A stretch of DNA of 64,000 nucleotides from NCBI GenBank assembly GCA_018873245.2, contig JAEMBT020000002.1:930001-994000 (forward strand), read 5' to 3'. Below the pieces are notes generated by a model, which saw only the letters and a list, made by a program, of their open reading frames with translations, was not told the origin of the DNA and ran no database searches. Source of the stretch: Archegozetes longisetosus. Taxonomy: Eukaryota > Arthropoda > Arachnida > Sarcoptiformes > Trhypochthoniidae. This document shows, one piece after another, positions 24,408 to 35,658 of the stretch (within the stretch, counting starts at the first letter, position 1; every line of letters starts with the position of its first letter). The position numbers were made by a program, and so were the translations under genes.

Positions 24408-25922
24408 ATGGACCAAATGATGATAACTGAGAGATTCAATAGAAATGTGTATAGAAATAAAGTATTTGCTTGTATTTTGATCGGTTGTTTGAGTTTTTTT
24501 GTTATAGTATGTGTTCATTTTGAAGATATAGAAAATTATTTCGGGATAAACAGATGTTTGGATGACACATTCACTTATGAAGACAGTTTTGAACCAATAG
24601 ATAATAATGTAAGTCATTTATTATGAAATTTAACATTTTTTATGTAGCTTTATCTAAATTTAAAGTGTGGAGCTCTTCCAAGAAATGGTGCGCGAGTCAA
24701 AGCATTCAATTGAGAAAAGCGTCATCAAAGTATTGCTTAACTCAATTTGAAAAATTTCTTTATTCCAACCCGCTATCATTGAAGTTATTAATGAGGGGAA
24801 TTAAAGCTCATTCTAAATATGACTAATTAATATTTAATTTAAGTGTTAAAACGTATTTTATACAATTTTTGAGCATATGTGTACGTAAACAAAATTTTAT
24901 CCTCATAGATCTAGTGGTAAATATTAGCAGTTGTGACGCTTAGGCGCAAAGTTTGAAATCTAATACATGGATTACTTTGAGAATAACTACTCGATTAAAA
25001 GTTAACCAACTTTTATTTTGTCATTCAGTCATATGTTGAAATTTTGGCAAATTTAAACTAGGTACAAGGTTTAAACCACCTTTCTAAACACAACTCTGAA
25101 AAAATCTTGTAATCCGCCAAAAACGGTCTTTTTGATGAATTCAGATAATGACTTCTTTAAAGTCTATTATTTCAATTTTTTATTTAATTGGAATATTTGA
25201 AAAGATGTATTGCATTCACAGAAACTTTTAACGACTCAGTATAGATCTTTTTCTTAAATAGTTCATAAGTTTTTATTTCAACCATAGCTGAATGATATAA
25301 CTTCAATTATAGTGTTATTATCAAAGCTGAAAAACACATAGTTAGACTTCTATGAAAGGTTTTGATTTACAGACAGGGAAAACTTATTTACAGATTAAAA
25401 GTAAACCCTTTGTTTAATATTAATGATTACATTTGGATATTCATTTTTTAACAGCTGGAAAATAACTCAGAGGAAAATTTAAATCAAGAAAGCTTCGAAA
25501 ATAAGACTGAAGCTTGTAATGTAGATAATGAGAATAATGCAAATGTCAAACAAGACGAAAATCAAACAACTTTAGAGATAATAGGTGGTAATAAAACAGC
25601 TGATCAGACACTAATGCAAACTTTGATTATTCATAAAAGTGAAAAAATTGAGCACTCACTGAATGAATTAAAAGAAGATATTTCTCGACTATCGACTAAA
25701 CAATCAAATATCGAAAATGAGCTCTTGAATTTAACGGATAAAATAGGACTTATGGATGAAGATATTCTTGATATTAAGGATAATCAGGAGCATATTAAAC
25801 AAATTTTAGCTCAAATTTTAGCGAACCAGCAAAAGATACAAATTGATGTGCAAACTATTAATTTGGCAAAAATAGATGCACAATCAACAAAATCAAAGAG
25901 TAGGAAAAGTACAGACAAATGA
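24408..25922 (+). CDS. Type II membrane protein with a coiled-coil ectodomain
   Basis: Exon 1 24408-24608 ends AATAAT|GTAAGTC in phase 0; exon 2 25455-25922 follows a TTTTTAACAG acceptor. The product is 222 residues. A short basic N terminus precedes one membrane span (about residues 20-38, rich in F, I, V, C). An Asn/Glu-rich stretch with several N-x-S/T sites (NNS, NKT, NQT) follows. Residues about 125-210 form a heptad-like coiled coil, ending in a basic tail. The glycosylation sites suit a luminal or extracellular C terminus. AATAAA at 26052-26057 is a likely poly(A) signal. Family not recognised. An 846-base intron separates the membrane anchor from the coiled coil. Confidence 0.7.
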
Positions 25923-26504
25923 ATTATTAAGTGCTCTACTATTGGTATAGATTGAGAAACATCTTTATAGTTTTATTGTTTAGAGTTTAAAATTTTTACC
26001 TTTTGTATAGTCCTATGAGGCATAATTTTTTAGCAAATGAAAATACAAATCAATAAAGATTCAAAGTAAGAGTAACATTTTATTCTTGACAATAAATAAA
26101 ATTAAATACATAAATAATTTTAGTTACAGAAAAAACAACGTAAGTAATAAATATTACTATATATTTGGTTATTTTAACTTGACCATTAAAATAATAAGTT
26201 CAATACATTTAAGTTGGCTCGAAACTTTCATGTCTTCGTCGGGAATAAGTTAAACAAAATAAATTTAAATTGCTTTTACATGTTTTACATGTTAGGGTGG
26301 AAAGCTAGTAAAGCAAACAATAGTTATTTCAAAACTAATATTACTAGTGAACTTCAGGAAAACTGTTCAAAACATCGATGAAAGGAAGAATGAATAGATA
26401 AATTTTTCTAGTATTCTTATTCTTTTTTGCCTCTTATTTCTGGCACATGTCAGAACCTATCTGTAAACATAGTAGAGTTCAGTGAAAGTTTTGGTTCTGC
26501 TAGC
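25923..26504. other. Intergenic, 580 bp
   Basis: 3' flank of the coiled-coil gene (poly(A) signal at 26052). Nothing else recognised. Confidence 0.45.
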
Positions 26505-27590
26505 TTAAATTTTTACCTTCAGTCCAATCTTCGCACAAAGTTTTCATACTAAACATATCGCCCACATATCCGATATTAGCCACAATTCTTTCGGTCATGC
26601 AGATATCAAACTTCTTGGCCAAACTTCTCATTCATGAAAATATTTTGTAATATTGAGTATAAATAAGGAATCTTTCGAATCAAAATCAAAAACTTCAGAA
26701 AAAGCTTGATAACAAGAAGTATACCTCGTTATGAAGAACTACAAAACAACAAAAATTGATTAGATGAATATTTTGTAAATTACTTCAAATTCTTTATAAC
26801 AAGGTACCTCTTAATCGGTAACAAAATTGGTTACAAATGAGACAAAAAATTGAAATTCACTATATAAAATTCTGTATATGTGGGCAAAGTGAAAATTTAT
26901 TCAGAATCTTTTGTTTGTACTGACCAACAAGCATGAGGAATACTAAGTTTTTCCTGCACCTAAACAATGCCCTGGAGTGCATCGATTTATCTGTTTTGAC
27001 ATTTGGAATATTCTATGTGCTTAGTATACGGGGCACCTAATAATAATAATCTCAAATTCCTTGAACCAATTTCTTACAAAGAATTGGACTATGGATTTTA
27101 ATGTGCAGATTATTATTAAAGTCAATTGTTTCGGAAGGTTTTTCATGCATTTAGACTTATAATCTTTTACCTGTTTGATTAGATCGCTATCTCGACTGAA
27201 AAATATCATGAACTTATATTAGTTGCTCATAAACACATGATAGAAAAAGTTAATTTCTTATGTAAGTGTAAAGATAAACATAAGTAGATAAAAAAATTAG
27301 ATAATTGAAAACATATCACTTAATGTTAGTTTATCAAAAAATTTGCTGAAAACTACCTATAAATGACATTTTGTTATTAGATACTTTGAGAAGTTGATTG
27401 AAATTCTATAATGTGAAATGACATTTTTGAGAAACTATTCTTTTTTGTTCAAAATTGAGGAGTTTTATTAACGATTTAATTATCTGCCGGCTTACTCGCA
27501 ATACTTTTCGACCTGATCGTAGGTTTCTGGAAAACTACTGAAATATTTCCCAACATTAAGAGCTCAGCCAAAAATTTGATCATCTGAGGA
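26505..27590 (-). pseudogene. Heavily decayed 12-Cys family member on the minus strand
   Basis: Pieces of exons 2 and 3 can be followed in order on the minus strand. Near 27585-27490: ALNVGKYFSSFPETYDQ then EKYC, matching LLVVGQ..KFPE..QLRPYC. Near 27190-27090: KDYKSKCMKNLPK, matching FTKKCLPKF. Near 27010-26925: KCQNR stop IDALQGIV stop VQEKLSIPHAC with the conserved TGTTG donor (now GTCAGT). Exon 3 near 26640-26505: RSLAKKFDIC, then a TLCEDW segment, where the first Cys after R has become Ser. Stops, frameshifts and an insertion of about 270 bp after EKYC show it is dead. It is the most distant copy and lies beyond two unrelated genes. Confidence 0.6.
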
Positions 27591-28144
27591 AACTAAAAGT
27601 TTTTTATTCTTCATTTCCATTCAATGAATTTAATAATAAGCGATTTTTATGCAAACTATCACGTTATCGATAGTGAGAGAACTTACTCCTAACTATTACA
27701 CAAGTTTCAATAAATCAAAAGTCCTTATCTTGGTTAACATAACTTTATGGTATACAAGTGTATGTGATTTTTGTACTGGACTTGAGAAAAGTCGATCTAA
27801 TTCTAAATAATATATAACTCATTACTCACATGTCTCAAATAATATTTTAACTTTAAGAGAAAAATTCATCTAAAGTTGGAGATCTTATGAGTTTAAGAGG
27901 ATAGAAATTTTAATACTATTAATCAAAGTGTATTTAGGGACCGGAGTTTCCAGGATCCAGAAAGTTCTAGATCATATTATGACGATTATTTTTGTGACTC
28001 AGCATCTTATCTAGAATGAAAATCTCCATCTAAATGTTTGCGCAGAATTTTTCATGTAAATTATGCTTTTCAAGTGGAAAGCTTTGAAATCACGGGCCTC
28101 AATATAGGATTTCAAATATTATTTTACCTTTTTCCCTATCTGAT

Positions 28145-28679
28145 TAGGAAGGTTTTTTGGGTGTCACAAAGCAATTTTAATTATTTTAGGCTAAAACATA
28201 CATCAATATAAGTTGTTTAAAATTATGAAAAAATTAGCTGCTGAGATTATGTTTTTAACGCTTAAATTGCAATTTAATTAAAAGTACTTAATATGGGCAA
28301 TAATGGTAATATATTATAATAGTATGCCTATTATAACAATAATAGGTATACCATTCTAGTCTTATTATAAAAGTATAAGAAATTAAAATTATAGTTTACT
28401 TGAATTCAAGTATCAATTATGAAACTCATATTAAAACTCAACACAATAATCAAATAAAAGCAATTTTAATAATGATTGCAATAGCAGTTCAATATGTTTT
28501 GTAGTAGATGTTGTTATGGCAATACAAGTAATCTATAGAGGCTCGCTTTTTAAATACTCAGTTTATAAAAAAAATTTAGCAGTTCAGCAGCTAATTTTTA
28601 TGAAATTTTCAATTATATTGATGGATATTTTAGCCAAAAATAATTAAAATTGCTTTGTGACACCCAAAAAACCTTCCTA
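28145..28679. mobile_element. MITE (~535 bp) with long TIRs and TA target site
   Basis: The ends are inverted copies of about 100 bp. The first 40 bases inside TA (GGAAGGTTTTTTGGGTGTCA and on) match almost perfectly between 28147 and 28677. Both ends abut TA, which fits a Tc1/mariner-type TA duplication. The low divergence of the arms suggests a fairly recent insertion. No transposase. Confidence 0.7.
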
Positions 28680-29171
28680 GTGAGTCTGGTTGGGCTCGAC
28701 AGATATCACAAGTGTTCCTAGCATGCTTTTGTGTTGATGTTCTATGCCTTTAGAATTTATTCACCTGCGAAAAGCAAGTGTACTGATAATTGTTGTGAGA
28801 TGTGGAATAAAGAGAAAAAATGTTTTAACTTAACACAAGCGTTTTATTCAGCACACGAAAACATACATTTACAAAGTAAAACTAAAATATGACAATCTGC
28901 ACTTTCTCTCCCATATGGATTTTTGATTTCCCACATTTCGTTAATTTCAAACTTGAAGCAACGCTATTTTCGGTTGTTTATTTATATTAAAGCGATTACT
29001 GCAGTCCAATTATTGAAAAAGCTATTATGGGTCATATAGCAAAGAAAGCCATTAGAAAAAGTGATGTTACAAATCATTTTATAAAGAGAAATAATATCAA
29101 ATTTTTAAGAGTAAATAACACAAAGTATTAATGCTAAGCATTTAGGAACTAATTGCTAAGATATCGTCACT

Positions 29172-29403
29172 TCAGTGCTATAATGCACTAACTCAAAAAA
29201 GTCTGTTATGGACAAATTTGAGCTTAAAGTTTAGAATCATAATTCCCGACACTATAAGAGCTGTACTCGAAATGACACATTTGAAAATCTTCTGAAAGTT
29301 TTGAGAATCGATTCAGGCAATTTATAGAGGTTTCGTATCTTACTTCAAAAGTGGCACTAACTCATTTTGTCAAAATTTTCGAGTTAGCGCATTACAGCAC
29401 TGA
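29172..29403. mobile_element. Small MITE (~230 bp)
   Basis: Inverted ends at 29172-29196 and 29381-29403 share TCAGTGCT, TAATGC and CTAACTC with single mismatches. An internal copy of ACTAACTCATTTTGT adjoins the right arm. No clear target duplication. Confidence 0.5.
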
Positions 29404-29433
29404 TGATATATAAACATTCTATATTCTATATTG

Positions 29434-29468
29434 AAATATATATATACAGTATATATATATATATTTCA
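29434..29468. repeat. AT microsatellite
   Basis: Interrupted TA dinucleotide run. Confidence 0.7.
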
Positions 29469-29537
29469 CTGCAAGTACGAAAATGTGTATGCACTGATTC
29501 CAAGCCTTTTTAGATTCGCACATTTGAGAACAATACT

Positions 29538-31185
29538 CTATACCTTTAATAATAAAATTTTATGCGAGGCATCATCTCTAGGGTATATTTGCTCGATAGA
29601 AAAATTTGGTTGACTTCTGAATGAGGGAATCAAATAACAGAAATAAAATTTAAATCTATTTGGTGAACTTCTACCCAATGCGTTCAGCGTAGATGTTGAA
29701 TGTGTTATATTTATACAACATTTGATGTACAAAATTTTAAAAGTTTACAATTATTCAGAATACCAATAACACCAGAATCACTGATATCATAGACAGTATA
29801 CGGTGTACCTGAAATTTTAATGCTCTTCAAGCTCCCAATTTTCGCTAAGGAATACATTGTTACATCAGTTATTCGATCATTATCAAATAGCAATTCTATT
29901 ATCAATAGTTTAGGGCAATATAAATACAAATTCTTCAATAATTCGTCATCTAGGCGAGCATAAAGAATATGGAGCTTTATTAAGTTTTTAAACTTATTTA
30001 AAAATATAATCGAATTTAGTTGTAAACTTCTTGACTTGATTGACAATTTGAACGATTCCAAATAATCTGTTTGTTCATAAGCACCGAGAAAATTTGTTGA
30101 ACAGTTAACATCAACTTTTGATTCTAGGCCAATATTCTTTAAGTTTTGACAGCCTTCAGTCCATAATTCTAATTTTTCTGACAAGTTCAATTCAGTTTAA
30201 TTTCTGTTCTGAATTGTCAAGCCAATTTTTCTCAGATTATCGAATCTGAAGATTTGTTGAAAACCTTTTTTGATTTGTCCAAAGTTACCAAATTTTACTT
30301 TGAGGTTCAAAAGCTTGATTCTTTCAGCATAAGTATCAGTTAACTGGATGGAAATTTTTAGACTTATGTCAGAATCCAGTGGAACAGTTATCTCTTGTAA
30401 ACATGAAAAATACTCGTTGTAATCAATTAAAAGAGAAATACCAGGCTCTAAAAATCGGAAAATTTGTACGATATAAGTGTTTAATTATTTTTAGAAATGA
30501 AATTTTAACACTAACCAGAATTAAATGATTCTTGAGAAACCTTGATGTTTTTAAGCCTCGGACCACAATTCTGCGCGAATTCATACAATATTTCTCTTTT
30601 AATTGGTTCTGAACTACCAAAACTCATCGATTTGTTCCAGAAATTTACAGTATTCTGCTACCAATTTCAGCACGTCATCATACAGCGCTAGCTTAAGTTT
30701 CTTAATAAAATTGTACCTTTTCAAGATCTTCAAGACCATGGAAGTGATCCAACCAAAATCCTCTCCAATCTTTCCCTCTTCGAACATTTTCCAGATTTTA
30801 TCCATGCCCATATAACGATAAAAGTAAAATTTTGTCCGTATTGGAAAATCAAGTTCGGTAACCCTGTAATACATGCAATTCTTCCACTGTCTACTTATAA
30901 ACTCAAAACGTATTTTATCTTCGAAGCAAAGATATGATAGAATTAAATCGCAAAGATCATCTCCAAATCTTTCGAAAGAATCGCGTTCGTAATCGGGATT
31001 CACATATGATTAATGATAAATCCACTTCACACATGATTTTAATGTGTATTTTTGACATTTTCTTGTGTTTCCCGTTCATTACTCTAGTCACAATAGCTTT
31101 TATTCTTATCTATTTTATACTTTGGTGAATAAGTGCTATTTTTATTGATTTCATGCTTGAACTCATTTCCAGAACAGGCATTCAT
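29538..31185 (-). pseudogene. F-box/LRR pseudogene, paralogue of the gene at 35659-37384
   Basis: The whole coding path of the intact paralogue can be traced, with at least six lesions. The start region (31183-31185) reads MNACSGN, matching MGSCAGK. It is followed by in-frame stops (TAG, TAA). The internal Met before the F-box is GTG, preceded by a TAA. The F-box itself is well kept (FERFGDDLCDLILSYL). A TTTT run near 30620 adds one base and shifts the frame before PIKREIL. The intron is conserved (donor after 30516, acceptor before 30447). Exon 2 carries a TAA at about 30198 and a frameshift near 29725, after which CINITHSTSTL and a trailing FSIEQIYPR still match the paralogue. Several independent lesions make it a true pseudogene. 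Confidence 0.8.
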
Positions 31186-32361
31186 TTATGAAATTTTCTT
31201 GTTTAGTGGTTTAATACTTGATTTTTAAAATCTTATAAAGAAAAATGACTTCTCAATTCGTATAAAGTAATTATTTTAAAACTATGATTTGCTAAGGCTC
31301 TTTAACGAAAATGAGTATTAACAAGAATGATAGGCTGGAGTGAAAAAATAACTCATACAATCTGTATTCGGTTTTATGTGAGTATCAGTGAGAAAAATTT
31401 GTACATAAAAGTAATTTCTACGTAAAACTGGATTTTTTACGCAAATTATTTTAAGAAACAGATTTGATTGTTATAAACCGTTTTGATTAAACTGCAAACA
31501 TGCTGCAAGCCCTATCTCATGTGGCAAAAAATACATATAATGAAATCTGAAAAAAGAATTTTATTTTGAATTACGATGTCATCAACTAATCAGGTGCATA
31601 TTTATTATTTATCGCTGGATGCGAACAAGTGACGCGTAATTTTTGTTTGTTTTAATACTTTAAACATATTAGCCGGTAATCATTTTTGAGATATCAGAGA
31701 TATTGCGACGTATACTTACAGTTCAATCATCTAAAAAATTTCGCAAAACAAAGACTTGTGGCGAGCTCCGAGCTCGCACAAAATGACTATTGCAAGTTTT
31801 GCGCTTCTGTTTCTTTGATTTGTCCCTTACTCATTTGTACAACGTCTACAATTTGTTCAATGTCGAGTTATTGATCACAATCTAAATGTGAATCCAAGTG
31901 AACGTAATCCTGAGAAGTGTCACACTTTATTCGACTGCTTTTAATTTTGCCAAAACTTCGTACAATAACATAATTATTTGATAACAGTTAATAACTAACC
32001 CTACTGTACTTATTAACATTGAAATCATAAACAGTGTTTTGATCCCGGATTAACCCTCGATGCTTTTGGAAAAGACAAGAGAAGCGAGACATAAATTCAT
32101 ATAATAAATAGTTAGTCATTACCAAGCGCAATCAGTATCACAGTGTTAGCATAGCAAAAGTCAAATCATTTTCATTAACATGTCTCAAAATCTACTGTTG
32201 ATAAGATGACTAATCATTGACTATTGAGAATGTATTCATCAATTAATATGAATATACTTAACACAAATCTTAAAGAGTTGTCGATCCCTAAAACTTATCA
32301 ACTTCTCTGCATCTTTTAGAATTGATAAATACATAACATTAATTTGTCGATCGTGCATAAA

Positions 32362-33111
32362 ACTTGAGCGTGATGTAACCTTGCAATAAAAACTAAACCA
32401 ATTAATCTAGAATCTAAAGTAAGGTATCGTTGGAAACCTCTCGCAAACCTGAATAGAATGATATCACATTTGGGACCCTGAGACCAAAGGGAACGAAGTT
32501 GGACCTAAGTCTCTAGTAGTCGGATCTAGCATCGCGTGTTGGGTGTAAATAGGACCGGAGGCTCCAGTGAAGTTCACATATCAAGTATGATGGCCCAGGG
32601 GCTAGGTCTTGGGACTTAACTCAACTTTATTACTAAAGTAAAGTAGTCCATGGTATCTAATTGTACCTATTGGCGACTCGTTTAACCTAACTACCACGAA
32701 TCCGATTTAACCTAAGCTGAAGGTAGCGTCAGATCGCTTCACTCGAAACTCTTCGCGTTCCCCGCTTCGCGACTTGATGCAATTTTCATTTAGGTTAGAT
32801 CACGCTCGTGGACACTTGATTATTTTATAGAGAAATTTGAATGTGCAAGTTGGACTAAGATCCCAAGACCTAGCCCTAGGACCGCTATATTTGATATGTA
32901 AACTCCACTCGAGCCTCTGGCCATATTCACACCCAACACGAGGCCCTAGGTCCTGCCACTAAGAACCTAGGCTCAACTTTGTTCCCTTTGGTCTCAGGAC
33001 CCCAATTGCAATATCATTCTATTCAAGTTTGAGAGGTTTCCAACGATGCCTTACTTTAGATTCTAGGTCAATTGGTTCACTTTTTATTGTAAGGTTACAC
33101 CATGCTCAAGT
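32362..33111. repeat. Large GC-richer foldback element (arms ~265 bp)
   Basis: The left arm 32362-32625 and right arm 32842-33111 are inverted copies at roughly 80-85% by eye. Shared blocks include CTTGAGC, TAGAATCTAAAGTAAGG, TCGTTGGAAACCTCTC, GAGACCAAAGGGAAC and GGGCTAGGTCTTGGGA. A spacer of about 215 bp separates them. The arms have higher GC than the surroundings. No coding capacity; a TIR-type or foldback transposon remnant is the best reading. Confidence 0.7.
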
Positions 33112-33214
33112 CTGACTAACTGAACGTATGTAAACCCGATTCTTATTAACATTATTTTCTATGGAAGTGTCTTTTCTTCTAAGAAAACATCTATACATAA
33201 ATGGAAGTCGTAGC

Positions 33215-33290
33215 ACGTGAATTGAGCGTAAACAATTGAGCGGTCGACAATTAAACGACGACAATTCAGCGCTAAGACTATTGAGACAAT
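33215..33290. repeat. Cluster of degenerate ACAATTGAGCG motifs
   Basis: Five or so copies of a ~12-base unit (AATTGAGCGTAAAC, AATTGAGCGGTCGAC, AATTAAACGACGAC, AATTCAGCGCTAAGAC, ATTGAGACAATAG). Possibly the subterminal part of a transposon. Confidence 0.4.
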
Positions 33291-35658
33291 AGATAAGCTA
33301 ACATTTAAGAAATGCTAAAAAATAGTATCTAAAAATGCTTTCAACGTACGTATTCACACTTTTTTAGAATAAAATATTTTAATAAAACTTTTAAAATCTT
33401 GGGATTAATAAAAATGAAAATTTCTATTTAGTTTATTCATACTTTTCGTTGCATATAAAAAGTACACAGAATATCTTTAAATCTGAAATTTCAATAATAA
33501 TGACAATTATTGGGAGAAAATCACAAATAAAACTAAGCTTACTTTGATTTGTCTTTATTTGAGTTAAATTTTGATTAAGATAAAGAGCTGTAATAATACC
33601 CAGTATGTCTGTTAAGTTAAAATTTTGACTTATGATTGTTTCTGTCAATTTTGCCCTTATTCCTATTATAAAAGCTTAGATGTATCTTCAACTCAAGGAA
33701 AGCAACAATCAAAATAGGCTATAATACGGCCAAAAATATGAAAAGTCTGCATATGTAAAGCTTTTTATTCCTGAATTAGTTCAAAATACTATTGTATCCA
33801 TGAATATTTTAATAAATAATTTAATAATACTTTATGTTAGTAATAGTAGCTAGCTCTTTATAGGAAACAATATAAACAAATCTTTTAATAAGCATTTACG
33901 CATTGTTCGAAGATTAGTTTTTCCAAATTTAAACTACTTTTGAATTAAAATTTTTTATAACTTACCTATTTATCACTTTAGTTTACTTCAGATATTGATG
34001 TTTAGTAATTAGCCATAATTGCAAATGAAATAACTATTTGCTAAACTCTAGTCTATGTAGATTATTATTTAAAGCTGATATTTAAGATATTGAGAAAATT
34101 TGAAAACTCACACTTTAGGACTATCGTGATATTAACAAGCAACAGATGGAATCTGTTTTTGATCTATTTACATTTTACGTGATGCCAAACGTAACCCACT
34201 CCTATCACTTCTGCAATAAATGCAATACTTTAATTTGTCAAACTGCTTATTCTTACTTTTTGATCTGCACTGAGTTATACTAGTAAAGGCAATACTTAAA
34301 TTCAGCTCATTCAGTTCCAAGAATTAATTTATTCTGCAAATATTTATACAAACATTTAAGATGAGATACAAAGTTCTAATAAATTTAAGATTAATTGAAT
34401 AACATTATCCTCGTGTAGTACAGCGTGTTATATAAATGTTTACTCTAATATATATGAGAAAATTATTCTAATGCTAAGTAGCAAATACGCATTGTTTCAT
34501 TTTTCCTGATTTATGAAAGAAAAATTTTCACCTTTTCGTAGCAATATCCATAAGGGTCCTAATGAGTTAGGAATGAGGAATTCTTCGCGTAGGGTTCCTC
34601 AAAACTCCGTTCATTTTAATCACAGTTTGAGCCATAAAATTTTAAAAATTAATGAAACTCTGTTTAATGTTTATGAGTCAAACAGGTTTTATGCTTAAAG
34701 ATTAGGAAAATTTTAGAAAATTTTGGTAGAATAAATTTCAGTAAAGATAACTTGTGAAAAAAAATTATTCATAACTTATCTAAATATATTCTCAATTTTT
34801 GAGATAAGCAAGATAACAAAATTGAATTAATTCTTGCAATTAATAATGTATAAATGAGCTAAAAGCTAAGCTAAAGCTTGGCTTTTGGCTTAACCGTCTG
34901 ATAAAGCTTTGACTTTGACCTTCTTAGCTCTCAATAGTTTTATTTTTCGACATAATCAAAAAGCATATAATGAAAAACAATTTTTCCCAATATATTATGA
35001 CAAAAGCAGACCTTAATAGGATTAGAGTAGAACAAAACCAATCATATTAAAGATTAGGGAATGTAAATGATTTCACTGAAACACTGTATAAGTCATTTTT
35101 GAGAGTCAAACAATGAAAGTGAAAGCTAAAATATTTTGACTTTTTAGCTTAGTTTTCAGTAAAAATCATAGCTTTCACTTTCACTTTCACTTTGACTCTT
35201 GTTAAACAGTTAACCTTAAGGTTGACCGGTCAAACTATACAACATTACTTGCAATACGTTGACTGTAATATTGAATAACAAAGTCACTGAGTGATTCTTC
35301 TTTTGTTTAGTGTAAAATTTTTATCTCTCCATAGAATCTTATTTTACTGCTTCAAATGAATTTCGAGCTAAGAAAGTTTATTTATTAAAGCAGTTAGAAG
35401 TTTTTTAATGATTGGTGATCATCTTAGAACAGTTATCACGGTAATTGGATGAACTCTTTCTATACTGTGTTAGTCACTAATAGTTATGAAATGAATTGAT
35501 GTTTGTAATCCGTGAAACTGAAAAGAAAATTATTATTGAATGAATGTTAATCAACAAATTTTCTATTACATCATTTTCTGTAAGAAAACTTATTAATTTG
35601 ATGAAAAATACTGTATAACAATATTTTCTGAAAAATTAAGTTTAGCTGTCAAATTGGT

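Larger units (their letters stand above)
27591..29537. other. Intergenic, 1.9 kb, with two MITEs and an AT microsatellite
   Basis: No gene seen. Contains the TIR elements at 28145-28679 and 29172-29403 (separate entries) and a TA dinucleotide run at about 29434-29465. Confidence 0.5.
31186..35658. other. Intergenic, 4.5 kb, with a large foldback element
   Basis: No gene supported. Contents: the foldback repeat 32362-33111, a cluster of ACAATTGAGCG-like motifs at 33215-33290, and repeats of the AAAGCT and TTTCAC type at 34850-35200, including a TTTCAC run near 35172-35195. The remainder is plain AT-rich sequence. Confidence 0.5.

Noticed and set aside
24623..24826. 67-codon ORF just after exon 1 of the coiled-coil gene
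   Set aside because: It sits in the intron, lacks matching splice signals and does not continue either neighbouring frame.
31686..31874. 62-codon Cys-containing ORF as another family member
   Set aside because: The Cys order and surrounding motifs do not fit either half of the 12-Cys domain.
34513..34698. 61-codon ORF
   Set aside because: No leader, splice context or similarity; isolated in repeat-rich intergenic DNA.
35165..35200. TTTCAC repeat as a possible CRISPR-like or regulatory array
   Set aside because: Short uninterrupted simple repeat without spacers in a eukaryotic setting.
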